Position numbers and translations under genes: made by a program
In this document: piece after piece, positions 45,201 to 57,467 of the stretch
How positions within the stretch are numbered: the stretch's first letter is position 1
Layout: every line of letters begins with the position of its first letter
Source of the DNA: Cryphonectria parasitica EP155
Taxonomy: Eukaryota; Ascomycota; Sordariomycetes; Diaporthales; Cryphonectriaceae
NCBI RefSeq assembly: GCF_011745365.1
Contig: NW_024468912.1
Coordinates: 868,001-932,000 of the forward strand
Direction: 5' to 3'
DNA: 64,000 nucleotides
The notes under the pieces: generated by a model
What the model was told of the DNA's origin: nothing
The model's input: only the letters and a program-made list of their open reading frames with translations
The model's database searches: none

Positions 45201-48200
45201 GTAACACTGCGCTCCGAGAGCTGCTGACGAAGAACGGCGGGATCAACTACCTCCTGGACCTCTTGGAATTGCCGAGCTTGCCACACAATTTTGTCAATTC
45301 CCCTACCTCGAGAACGCTACAGCAAGTGGTGGCGACGGTGATCGATAGTGCACCTGCCATTGGCCTTCCATCGATATTGGTCCGGTTGCAAGATGCAATC
45401 GAATCCCTGGATCCTCTGGTGTCCAAACCAACATCTGACTCGTTCTTCCGGTCATTCGTGGAACCCGACACTTCTCTCGCGGAGTCCAGAGCTCACAGCA
45501 ATGACGAATTCACCGTCGAGGTAAATAGAGGCACAGCTGTCGTCAAGTCGCTGCTGCGTGTTCAAAATCTGCTCAAGACTCTGAACAATTGCTTTGCTAC
45601 CGGCAGACAACCGGTTACTCTTCCACCTGTCAACGTGTATGACTACTTCCTCAAGGTGATCAGTTCCCTAGCACCCTTGTTTCGCGCCGTCCTCTTGGAA
45701 GAAATGTCCTTGATTGAGCTCGTTCCGCAAGAGTGGACGTCTAAATCAGGGAAGCCACGGTTTGACACGGCGAACGACACCGTGGCAGACGAGCAGGAGA
45801 CATTGCTGTCACAACTGCTTGGCCAGACAGGCCTTGATAAGGATACCGCATACACAGACCCAGCCCAAGCCAGCGCACAGGAACCGTCAACCTCGCAGTA
45901 CCAAAATTATAAAGCGATCCGCATGCTGCTGCATCACTTCAAGCCCAGCGCGTACTCCTTCCTTCAGACCTTGGGCAGGGCTCTTATGCCGCGCAGGGAA
46001 CGAGACGACTTCATTCGGGCAAATCACATGCAGGTTGCCGATGCCATGGCTGAAGCGGTCCTCAGTCAAGTACGGCCTTTCCTGGACGAGCCAGCCACTT
46101 TAGCGAATCTGAAATACTGGACCGTCTTGTTGCATGTCATCTTCCAGATCCTTGTCGACCCTACCCGGCGAGACGATCGTGCGGGCACCCACATCATTAT
46201 CCCTGTGCTTGATGCCTTCAAACAGCTTCAAGGGCTCGAGACTCTGAACAAGATGGTCAAACTTTTCGCAGATGAGCTCACCAGGGACCAGACCGAGGGG
46301 AGCCACACCTCCGCAGCCAAGGTGGCGACTGTTGGCTTGCAGAAGACCCTCGATCTGTACTCTCTGATCCTGAATGGAAAGAACATTTCCGAGTCTGTTC
46401 ACAGCCTCAACGTGACGAATCGTGCTTCTTCGAGGGGGCAGCCAGAATACTTCCTGACTATGAGTCAATTCATTGTCGAGATACGCATGTCAGCGCTGCC
46501 TGTGGTCTCTGAACTATGGCGGTCACCATTGGTTGAAAAAGCCTCAACGGATGCAGTCGGCAGACTTGTTGGAATTTTGAAGGCAATATGTCAGGGTGAA
46601 CAAGAGAGCGCTGCCCCGCCAAGAGATCCGCCCACAAGGGTGCCGCCGATGTTCAAGCGAGAGATTCCGCATTTCCCTTGGCCAACCTACGAACGCCAAG
46701 TGCTACGTCTCGCTGAGTCGTTCAACCGCGCGTTGGCACGTGAGGCAGTCTATCGCTCCATTGGGACAGAGGAGTATGCACACGAATACTGCAGACTGCA
46801 CCAAAAGGGGCTTGCGGGAAGACGAAACCCTATACCCCGTGATGATATTTTCATGACCTTCTTGCCACAGAATCGCTCAGGCAGTCGAGCACCCTCTCCT
46901 GGGCGCAGCTCTGGCCTCGCACGGGAACAGCTCATCGACGTTGCCGACGACGACGTTGAGCTTCAGCAACAAGTAGATGACGTGCTTGAAGAGGACCACC
47001 AGTCTAACGATTCAATGGATGAGGACTCCCATGCCGACCATACGGAACCAGCATCACCACCGGCAGCTGCTGCCGTCGCCCCATCAGTGGCAGCTTCAGC
47101 TTCTACACAAGACCCGGATGCTGGTGATGTACCCCCTGTTTGCAGAGAAGATCTCGATGCGGAGCGCGACAAGCTGCGCAAAGACCTTGTCGATCAGTGT
47201 CTAGACGTGATCAGAGCGCATCCCGACTCTGTGTTCGAGGTCTCCGAACTGATTCATGTTGCAATGGGTATCGACCGCCAAGAGTCTGAGGATGCCCGTC
47301 AGGACGTGGGCGAGACACTTGCAAATGCTCTGATGTCCTTTGCTCTCGATGATGACGAGAAACAATCCAACGGTCGGAATATCGCTGCATATGCACACTT
47401 GTTGTCCCTAATGCTTCACAGCTCAGAGAAATTCTTCACCACCACCGTAAAAACCCTGAAAGACAACGTGTCCGACTATCTGGGCTTCCTCAAGGTGCCG
47501 CCAGGCAACTCCACCGATGAACTGCCGCCTTGGATTCCTCACATACTTCTGATCTTCGAAATGCTCCTCGCCGAAGATGCGCAACCGGTGGAGGAAAAAT
47601 GGTCTCCGCCTCGGGACGAGAATGAGGTCATTGAAGTGCCCGTCCTGCGGACGAAAGAGCCCATCATTCAGGAGGAAGCAAAAATGATCATTCTTGACTC
47701 TGCCCTGGATATACTTCCACGCATCGGCAAGAATGAGAGCTTAGCTGTGGCCGTCCTTCGGGTACTTGTCATACTGACGCGAAGCCGCGCAATCGCCAAA
47801 ATCGTTGGGGATAAGAGAAACCTACAGCGTCTCTTCGTTATGGCGAAGCAGCTGTCTGGCTTGGGCTCAACTCGTCTCAAGGACACCTCAATCTCTGGCA
47901 ATGTGATGACCATTCTGCGCCACATCATCGAAGACGACGATACTCTGCGACAAATTATGCGGAGCGAGATTCGAAAATTCTACGAGGGAAGCCTGAGGGG
48001 GTCCCGGTCTACCGACGTGGCATCTTACACGCGTCAGCTTTCGCACATCGCCCTCCGCTCCCCAGAGATCTTCATCGAGGTCACGAATGAAATGGTCAAG
48101 TTGACGCGATTCGTTGCAGCCGGCGACGCGGGGTCGAATGGCCGCGGGGTTAGCTTGGTGCTCAAGGATAGGTCGCCTAAACCTTCTGCGCAGTCGACTG

Positions 48201-51200
48201 TATCAGCTTCAGCAGAGAGCGACTCGGTCGAGCCGGCTGTCCAAGCTCTGACCGAAGAACTCTCTATCAACGATGTCAAACAGACAACGGAAAATGTGGA
48301 CAAGGAGATGGTCGATGCGACTAGAACTTCCCCAGTAGAGCCGAAGCGCCCCGTTGTCGAAAACCCTGACGGCGTGGTCCACTTCCTCCTCTGCGAACTA
48401 CTGAACTACCGAGAGGTCGTCGACAAGGAGTCGTCAGAGGTGGCTAAAGAAGAGCAAGTCATTCCTGGTGATGCCACTCCTGGCACACCCAATGGTGGAC
48501 ACTCGCCGCTCGATGATCAAACCGAGGACAAGGACAAGAAAAGCTCAAAGGCGCCATTTCGAGCTGAGGAGCACCCAATCTTTGTGTACCGTTGCTTCCT
48601 GCTCAATTGCTTGGCCGAGCTGTTGCAAAGCTACACCCGTACCAAGATGGAGTTTATCAACTTCAAGCGCAACGCCCCGTTGTTCGCCAACACTCCAGTT
48701 AAGCCTCGAGCGAGCGTTCTCAACTATCTTCTTCAGGATCTCCTGTGCATGAGCAGCCTCACATCCCCGCTGGATAGCGTGGCGGCGAAAAAGAAAGCTG
48801 CAACATCCGAGCAGGCCCGCCAGGTTCTTGTGGCTTTAGTTGCGAAAACCACTGAGAAGCCTGTCGACCGAAGTCGTGACCGTTTTGACTACGAAGACGA
48901 CCCTGACCTCTTGTTCGTGCGTAAATGGGTCTTGGACATGATACTTCGTGCTTACAAGGATGCCGCTACACCTCATGAGCCTTTCGACGTGAGATATGCG
49001 AAGTTGCTCTCCCTAGCCGAGCTCATGCTCAGCATGATCGGCGAAAAAGACCGCGATTCGTCTAACGCCCGAGCCTCTGACCCCTCAGCACAGCTCAAAC
49101 GCCTAATGTACGAGAAGGGTTTCCTTCCAGCACTCACGGCGTCCGTCGCAGACATTGATCTTACTTTCCCTGGCGTCAAGCGAACAATCAAATATATTCT
49201 CCGGGTTTTGCAGGTCATGACAAGCACAGCCATCTCGCTCAGCCAAGCCAACCTTCTACCCTCTGGTCCTCAGGATAGTCTCGAGGATGAAATCGCGTCT
49301 GTCTCGTCCCTCTCCGATTTAGATGATGAGCGTGAGGAAACTCCGGATCTTTATCGTAATTCAGCCTTGGGCATGCTAGAGGCAGGTCGTGAAGACGATT
49401 TCGAGGACGATTCGGATGAGGATGGTAAGTTATACCCTATGCAGTGATATGGCGTCTGTGATCAATGATCCTGACTGACATCTTTGCTAGAAGATGAGGA
49501 GATGGACTACGAGGATGACTACCCCGATGAGCTGGACTACGGCGACGAGATGTCCCAGGACGGCGAGGAGGATGTCAGCGATGAGGATGACGAGCTTGAT
49601 GAAATGGGTGAGATCGAAGGTCTTCCCGGGCACCCCGTCGGCGTTGAAGTCATCATGGAGGACGATGACGACGAGGATGACGAGGATGATGACGAGGACA
49701 TGGACGACGACGATGAGCTCAGCGAAGACGACGACGAAGACGACGATGACGACAGCCACTCGGAAGAAATGGATGATCTCGAGGATCGTATAGAGATCGT
49801 TGACGAGGAGGGCAATCCCATCGACGATGATGGCGCACCCGGCTGGGAGAGTGAGACCGACGAAGACGACGACGCGGACGATGCGGACGATGGCCAAGAC
49901 TACGACGATGGCGTTCAAGATTTGGATGAGTTGCGGGAGCAGGTCCACCCCTTACACGACCTCCTGGATGGTCAAGAACTCGAGGCCCACCACCACCACC
50001 ATCATCATCATCACCACCACATCTTGGCTGAAGAAGCCTTCGGCTTTGGTGCAGACAGATATGATGATGAGGGGGAGGAGGATGACGGTAAGTTTCCCCT
50101 GCGCACGACTTCGTTAAGACAGAACCGCGGGTCACCCAATTTCCCGACAGGTCATCCATCCACTGACTTCAAGTTTTCTCTGTACCCAGAAGATGAGGAC
50201 GAAGAAGACGAGCAGATCGATGTCGATGACGACTACATCTATGACTTCACTCGTAAGTAGAGCCATCAGGGATCGTCATCTTTCTTTCTTATTATTAACA
50301 AGTAGATGGTTTAGGTCCTGGAGACGATGTTCCTCCTCCCGTCATGCCATCTGGTCTCGGCTGGGATGCTCTCGTCGTGGAACGTGGACCTCCGCGACGC
50401 CACCGCCCCTTCCCGTTGGGACCTTTTGTTGTGGGACCTCGCACGGCTGATCCACTAAGTGGTATGTCTACTCGTGAAACGGAACTTGAACTAATCAGGC
50501 GCGACGCCCGAGCTCTTGAGCAAGAAATGGGGGCCCTCCTATCGGGACTTATTCGCAATCGCCATACTGATCCTGCGACAGACTTCCGCAGCTATTTCCG
50601 GACTGGACGACCCGCCGGTCCTGCGGCTGGCCCAGAAGACGGTTTGAATCCTCTCCTCCGTCGTGGAAACAGCAGTGGACGCGAACCACCCTCGCGGCAG
50701 TCTCCCTCGTTCGTGGCGCGGAGTGGTATGCCACCGTACTTCGAGAGCCCCATGCATATCTTGAACGATCTGATGGCTAGTTTGCCGCCAGGCATCACTC
50801 CTCCCCGTGGCTTTTCTCTTCACATTACGCAAAACAATGGCACCCGCGCAGAGACCCTCGAATTAGGCGCACCTTCTCGGGTCTCACACAGCCACCACAT
50901 ACGAAGCGAGGCTCGTCGCGACGTGTTCCAGGAACCGCAGCAAGCCGTTACCTTCATGCCAGGGACGACTGATCAGCGGTGGCTGGATGAGGCCCATGTC
51001 GTTTTCGGCCACACCTACTCAGAAAAGGCAGCACGGCTGAGTACATACATCTGGGCAACGCTTACGCCGCAAGCTGCCGAGCAAGAGAAGAAGGCAAAAG
51101 CAGAGGAAACTGAGCGTCGTCGCAAGGAGGAAGAAGATCGGCAGAAGCGGCTAGAAGAGGAGAGAAAAGCGCGTGAAGCTCAAGAGGCGGAGGAGAAGGC

Positions 51201-54200
51201 AGCCCGGGATAGAGCAGAAGCGGAGGAACGCGAACGCCGTGAACGCGAAGCTGCTGAGGCAGCAGCACAGGCTGCAGAGAACGAAGGCCAAGCCTTCGAG
51301 GGATCTGAGGATGCTGAGCCGCAAGCCATGGAAGGCGTCGAGACGGCCGAAGAGGGTCCTCAGCCCGAAGCTGAAGCTGCTGAACCACAACCTCGCATTT
51401 TCACCACCATCAGAGGCGAACAGGTCGACATCACCGAGCTGGGAATTGATCCCGACTACATGGAGGCTTTGCCCGATGAGATTCGCGAGGAAGTGATTGC
51501 GCAGACGATCACTTCTCGACGCACCGAAGCTCGTGAAGCGGCTGCGACCTCAGGGAATCCGGCTGCAGAGCAAGGAGAAGCCTACCAGGAGTTCCTCGAT
51601 GCTCTTCCTGAGCACCTCAGAATCGAGATAGTGCAGACGGAACAACAGGAACGCCGGCGAATTGAGCGCGAGACCGCCCGTCGCGCCGCAGCTGCCAGTG
51701 GCCAAACTGCGGCGGCTCAAGACATGGACACAGCAAGCATACTAGCGAGCCTCAATCCTGAATTGAGGCAACAAGTTCTTATGGAGCAAGGCGACCAGAT
51801 CATGGATCAACTCCCTCCAGATATGGCAGCTGAAGCCAGAGCCTTGAACGAGAGAGTGCGTCACTCTTACATCTCTCGTGTGCGCGACTCGAGCCGTACC
51901 GTCGCTGAGCCGGCTGCCGGCAACGAGATCAAAACCCAACGCCGTACCGTTGTGCAGATGCTAGACAAAGCTGGCGTTGCCACGCTCCTTCGTCTTATGT
52001 TTGTCAGCCAACAAGGATCCATTCGTTCTCATCTATTCCGCGTCCTAGGCGATATCTGCGAGAACCGGCAAAATCGTCTAGAAGTCATTGGCTCCCTGCT
52101 GCAAATTCTCCAATTTGGCAGCACCGATATGGAAGCCGTGGAGCGCAGTTTCAGTGCCTTGTCCTTGAAGGCTAAGCAACCCAAGGACAAGGACATCAAG
52201 GACGTCAAGGACCCCAAGGACTCCAAGGACTCCAAGGACTTCAAGACCCCCCAGAGTCTCAAGCGGGCATTTACGAGTGTCAGCGCTGGCAACACCATCC
52301 AGCAAAACTCCGAAATCTCGCCGCTGCTGGTCGTGCAGCAGTGTCTCGATCTACTCGTCGAGCTTTCGAGCAGGATCCCTCACGTCCCGTCCATATTCCT
52401 GACTGAGAATGACCCCATCCCAAGCTCGTTGAAGCAGGCTCATAATCGCAAGGGTAAAGCCAAGGACTCGAAGGCACACAAATATGCTATCAACTCGCTG
52501 CTTCATCTACTTGACCGCGACCTCGTCATGGAGAGCTCTGCTGTCATGCAGCTCCTTGTAGACCTCCTGAACAAGGTGACTTTTCCGCTTCAAGCGCTTG
52601 AACGCCGCCGCAAGGAGGCCGAAGAAGAGGCCAAGAAGGCAGCAGAACAGGCGAAGAAGGAAACGGAGAAGACTCAGGACGGAGCGGAACAAGGAGCAGA
52701 CGATGCCACTGCCCCTGGCAATGCACAGAATTCTGTGAACACGCCGGCTGCAGCATCGACCGGGCCAAGCCATGATACTACCGATGACAAGGGACCGCAG
52801 ACGACTGAGCAGAAGAAAATTCGTCAGCTTCAGCCTCCACTAATTCCTCCAGAGAACTTGAAACTTGTGATCAAGATTTTTGTTGCCCGAGAGTGCAGCT
52901 CCAAGACCTTCCAGAACACAATATCGACCATCAAGAATCTGTCCAACATTCCGGATGCCAAGCAAGTCTTTGGCAGGGAGCTAGTGAAGCAGGCTCAAAT
53001 TCTCAGCAAGAATATTGTGTCTGACCTTGACGAGCTTCTGCCCCACATCGAAAAAGCCGAATCTGGTACAGAGATTCAGGGTTTGGCACTGGCCAAGTTC
53101 TCACCAGGCGCTTCGGAACAGAACAAGCTCCTGCGTGTCCTGACAGCGCTGGACCACCTGTTTGAGACCAAAAAGGATGGCAACCGGGATGCAAGCGATA
53201 CCGTTTCAGCTGATGAGAAGTCAAGTCTGCTCATGACACTCTACCACAACGAGGTCTTCAATAAGATGTGGGAGAAGTTGAGTACTTGTCTCTCAGCTAT
53301 CCGCCAGCGAGATAACATGATCAATGTGGCAACCATCCTTCTGCCTCTGATCGAGTCCTTGATGGTCGTCTGCAAGAACACGACGCTTGGAAACGCACCG
53401 CAATCCGCAATCACCAAGGACACAGTCCTTTCCAGTCCGGAACCGGACGATACGATGGCGGGCTTGTTCTTCAGCTTCACCGATGCACACCGACGGATAC
53501 TCAACGAACTCGTGCGTCAGAACAACAAGCTCATGTCGGGGACATTTTCTCTCCTTGTGAAGAATCCCAAAGTGCTTGAATTCGACAACAAGCGCAGCTA
53601 CTTCACCCGTACGGTTCATGCTAAGAATAATGGGCACTCTCGCCCTTCCCATCCGTCTCTGAGTGTTGGAGTCAGGCGCGATAATGTGTTTCATGACTCG
53701 TATAGAAACCTCGCGTTTAAGTCCGACGACGAGGTGAAGTATGGCAAGCTTAACGTGCGCTTCCACGGCGAAGAAGGTGTCGACGCAGGTGGTGTGACCC
53801 GGGAGTGGTTCCAGGTTCTGACACGGGCCATGTTCGATCCCAACTACGTGCTCTTCACTCCTGTATCCTCGGACCGCACCACTTTCCACCCGAACAAGAG
53901 CAGCTCTATCAACGATGAACACTTGAACTTCTTCAAGTTCATCGGGAGGATCATTGGCAAAGCTGTCTACGAAGGGCGCCTTCTGGATTGCTACTTCAGT
54001 CGTGCTGTGTACAAGCGCATTCTCGGGAAACAGGTGTCCGTCAAAGACATGGAGTCGTTCGATCCTGACTTTTACCGGAATCACTCCTGGATGCTAGAGA
54101 ACGACATCACGGGCACCGTGTATGAGACTTTCTCTGTCGAGGAGGACGAATTCGGAGCAAAGGTCACTGTCGACCTGATTGAGAACGGCCGCAACATCGA

Positions 54201-54805
54201 TGTGACCAACGAGAATAAGCATGAATATGTGCGCCTCATCGTGGAGCACAAGCTCCTGTCGTCGGTCAAGGAGCAAATGGACTACTTCCTCAAGGGCTTC
54301 CACGGCATCATCCCCGCGGACCTCATCTCCATCTTTAACGAACAGGAGTTGGAGCTCTTGATTTCCGGTCTGCCAGACATCGACGTGGACGATTGGAAGA
54401 GCAACACGGAGTATACAAATTACACGGCCGCTTCTCAACAGATCCAGTGGTTCTGGCGGGCCGTGCGCGCGTTTGATAAGGAAGAGCGTGCCAAGCTGCT
54501 ACAGTTTGTCACGGGAACTTCCAAGGTGCCTCTTAATGGCTTCAAAGAGCTTGAGGGCATGAACGGTATTCAACGCTTCAACATTCACCGTGACTACGGC
54601 AACAAAGACCGCCTGCCAAGCTCTCATACATGCTTCAATCGTAAGTTGACCGCCTGACGACCTATGGGACCCTCTGGTGCGAACAATATGCTAACCCTTT
54701 CGTTTCCCAGAGCTCGATCTCCCGGAGTATGAGAGCTATGATGCTCTTCGCACCCAGCTGCTCAAAGCCATCACCGCTGGTAGTGACTACTTTGGTTTCG
54801 CGTAA
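42221..54805 (+). CDS. tom1: Giant HECT E3 ubiquitin ligase, Tom1/Ptr1/HUWE1 type, 4072 aa
   Basis: This ligase ubiquitinates excess or damaged nuclear and cytosolic proteins, for example unassembled histones and ribosomal proteins in yeast. Six exons: 42221-42268, 42335-49424, 49491-50087, 50190-50252, 50315-54640 and 54711-54805. The introns are 62-102 bp, and the sum of 12219 bp encodes 4072 residues. The start is MGKITKTMQPKHRETL/SPWL. The N-terminal 2300 residues are the helical-repeat (DUF908/DUF913-type) solenoid. Exon 3 and nearby encode a very acidic Asp/Glu region with an 11-His run. Around residues 2975-3120 there are ubiquitin-binding (UBM, DUF4414-type) motifs: IDPDYMEALPDEIREEVI and YQEFLDALPEHLRIEIV. 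A coiled, Glu/Lys-rich segment and a KDxKD repeat follow. The HECT domain occupies the last 370 residues (GVDAGGVTREWFQVLTRAMF, FIGRIIGKAVYEGRLLDCYF). The catalytic cysteine is Cys4039 in LPSSHTCFNQ, and the end is DYFGFA. The last intron lies 7 bp after its codon. Confidence 0.96.
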
Positions 54806-55819
54806 GGAAGGACATCGGAACGGCGGCGTCTGTTCACTTCTGGCATGCATTGTTATCGTTCATCGATAAAGCAAAACGGGTTGTCTTATTGGGAAACCGG
54901 TGTTCTGGGGACTATGGAACAGCATGGGTCAGCAAGAAGTGCTCACCCCAACCGCGTTGATTGTCATGGCTGGTCTGATTATATGTCGTTCCTGTTTGTT
55001 ATGGCAGCTACTTGAGCTCTTTATGGTGCGCATCTTCACGAGAAGCAAGGACAGACGGGAGGTATGGATTCTTTTCTCTCTAATTGCCTGAGGGGATTGA
55101 GATGATTGTCTCTGCAGCCCACCTTCATATTGGCGATTGTGGCGGCGGTGGCGGCGGCAAAGCGAGAGGGAGGGATGATATGGAAGCGGAGTGCAGGCCG
55201 CGGAAGTAGAATACCTTTTTTTGTTTTTCTTTCTTCTTTCGCTGCTCGCCGTCGGCAGACCAGTCAGGCACGATTATAGAGATGCTATTAAAAAGTTTGT
55301 TGCGTTTCGTTGCTTGATGTAAGATGCAAGGTAATTGCCGTGCTGGCTGATGATGGTGGACGGAAGCTCGACTATGTTTGGAACAACAGGAGTCATCGTG
55401 TCAAATGTCAGCACGACCATTTTTAATGAGCTGTGTGCGACAAAGCAGGGCAATCAAGATTCAGAACGCTCCAAGATCAACAGGTCTTTTCAGCATGGCC
55501 TGGCTCCTCTCGATCGATATGACGAGTTCGTCTTACATTAGTGAAAAGTCAAGTAGGCTAATGCCACATGGCTGGGGCGGGCGTGAAATTGGGTCCCAAG
55601 GGACCGGGTGCAGAGACCCATCAATGTTTATATGACTTGTGCTCAATATGCCTAGACAGACAGACAAGTGAGCTACTGCAAGGCTCCAGATAGTGTGTTA
55701 CTGTGCATGGTAAGCTAAGGCACGCAAGCCTACAAGCCAGCTCTTCGTTAATGCGCAGGGTGGCGTCTCCCGGAAAATCCTTGGGCCAAAGTGGCGGGCC
55801 CCGCGCCTTGGTTTCGTTT

Positions 55820-55854
<35 letters not shown>

Positions 55855-57467
55855 TGTGTGTGTGTGTGAATGAATTTAAAGCAAGTACAGATCTGTAAGA
55901 TGACATGACGTTTACTTCTGGACTTCCACCTGTGTATGTATATTGGGGGCCAGTGTTACTATACTTGTAATATGGGGATTTGGGATCTTATTACGAACGA
56001 GGAGAAAAAAAAATCTAGTAATGCCGTTCTTGTGGTATGATTGATGTCTCTGCGCGTGCTGTACGAGATGGAATCTCAGGGGGCCTGAACATGAGAATGG
56101 TATGGACAGCACAGCACTATGGAGCAACACAGGGCAGAGCCAAGCATTGAAGACAAACAACACCGACCGTTTAATGCTAAGGCGATTGCGGGACCGGGAT
56201 TGCCGCACTAGACGATGGGCTTCAGTACGGAGTAGCCCCACCTCGAGCGTAACGGAGGGCGGCGCTAAGAGAGAAAACAGTACTATAGTTGTGCTGTGGT
56301 ATATTTGTACAAGGTGGCAGTTACTCTGTAGTGGTTGCTGGTGGCGGTTCGTCGTCGTCGTCGTCGTCGCTGTTGTTAAGGTTAGGAAAGAAAGGGGTCC
56401 AGCGCTAATAATAAGAGGTCGGGTTAGAATGGGAGGGGTATCGGGTGGGGGGTTGAAGACGACATGCCGTGTCCACGCAAGCTGGGTGACCTCGTACTAC
56501 TTACTCTATGTACTCACTCACCTGCCCTAGAAGGTACGAGGGATGTACGGGTGCGGGTGTGTACTTGAATGTACAAAGTATCCCCCCCCCTTCTCTCCTC
56601 CCCTCCGTAGCATAGTAAGTAGAACCTAGTAGTCAGAAGGTGTGCGCTATTCCGACCTGGCCTGCTTGAATTCGAATCCTCCCGTCAGCAGCTGCACGTT
56701 TCGACCTCAACTATTTTCAGACGACTTGGCCTTGTAGTCATCATATCACACACATCACGTCACATCGAAAACACAATCTTTTTTGGATCTCTTTTGGGAC
56801 TCAGAATTAGCTGTCGTCTTGGCACCGTGTATTCCTCTCTCTCTTGACGACCTTTTCCTCCCTTCTTCCCAAGCGAAGAACGAAGAAAGAAAGAAGAAGA
56901 AAAAGAGGCAGATTTCAGATACTCCACCAACCACTGGGCTTATTTCACACGACTTAGGACGAACAGGCCTCAAGGAATAGAGGTATCCACAACTGACAAC
57001 TACTCCCCTGTCCCGAACACAGAACTTCGACCACGACACCGCCTGGCTGCGTCGGACCGCTCTTGCAGAATCTACGTCTTCGCTCGCACACACATCCCAC
57101 CGGGCCGTGTTACCACCTCTCCTCATTGTTGTCGTGCAGGCGCAGACAAAGACAATCAATCAATCGCTTGGTGTGAATCAACGCCAGACCTTCGCATTGG
57201 CTCGCGTCTCGTCACCTTCTCGAGGTTGCTACATGTCCCGACCTGCTTCCCTCGATCCACCTACACTCGCAACTCACATATGGCCTAAACCTGCATGTTA
57301 GCTGTCACCAGCTATTTGCCTTGATCCGCCTCGACCCCCCTCCCCGCCCTCTCTCCCACCCTTTTGTTCCACCTGGCGACCGCCTCGATTCCCTCCAAAA
57401 CACGACTACGCTCTGTTCAACCAAGACAACTCGAGATCATACCTATAGCAGACCATAATCCCCCAAT
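54806..57467. other. Spacer downstream of tom1, upstream of the Rab GAP gene
   Basis: About 2.7 kb without a supported gene. It holds an (AG)n-(TG)n microsatellite at 55823-55868. The right half (about 56750-57467) is CT-rich on the plus strand and is probably the leader of the Rab GAP gene. The plus-strand frame at 56102-56530 is Val/Arg-rich low complexity and is not convincing. Confidence 0.4.
55823..55868. repeat. Compound (AG)n(TG)n microsatellite
   Basis: A perfect AG tract of about 30 bp runs directly into a TG tract of about 16 bp. It lies in intergenic DNA. Confidence 0.95.

Noticed and set aside
56660..56690. TTCGAATCC motif resembling a tRNA T-loop
   Set aside because: The flanking bases do not form a T-stem, and no anticodon arm is found upstream.
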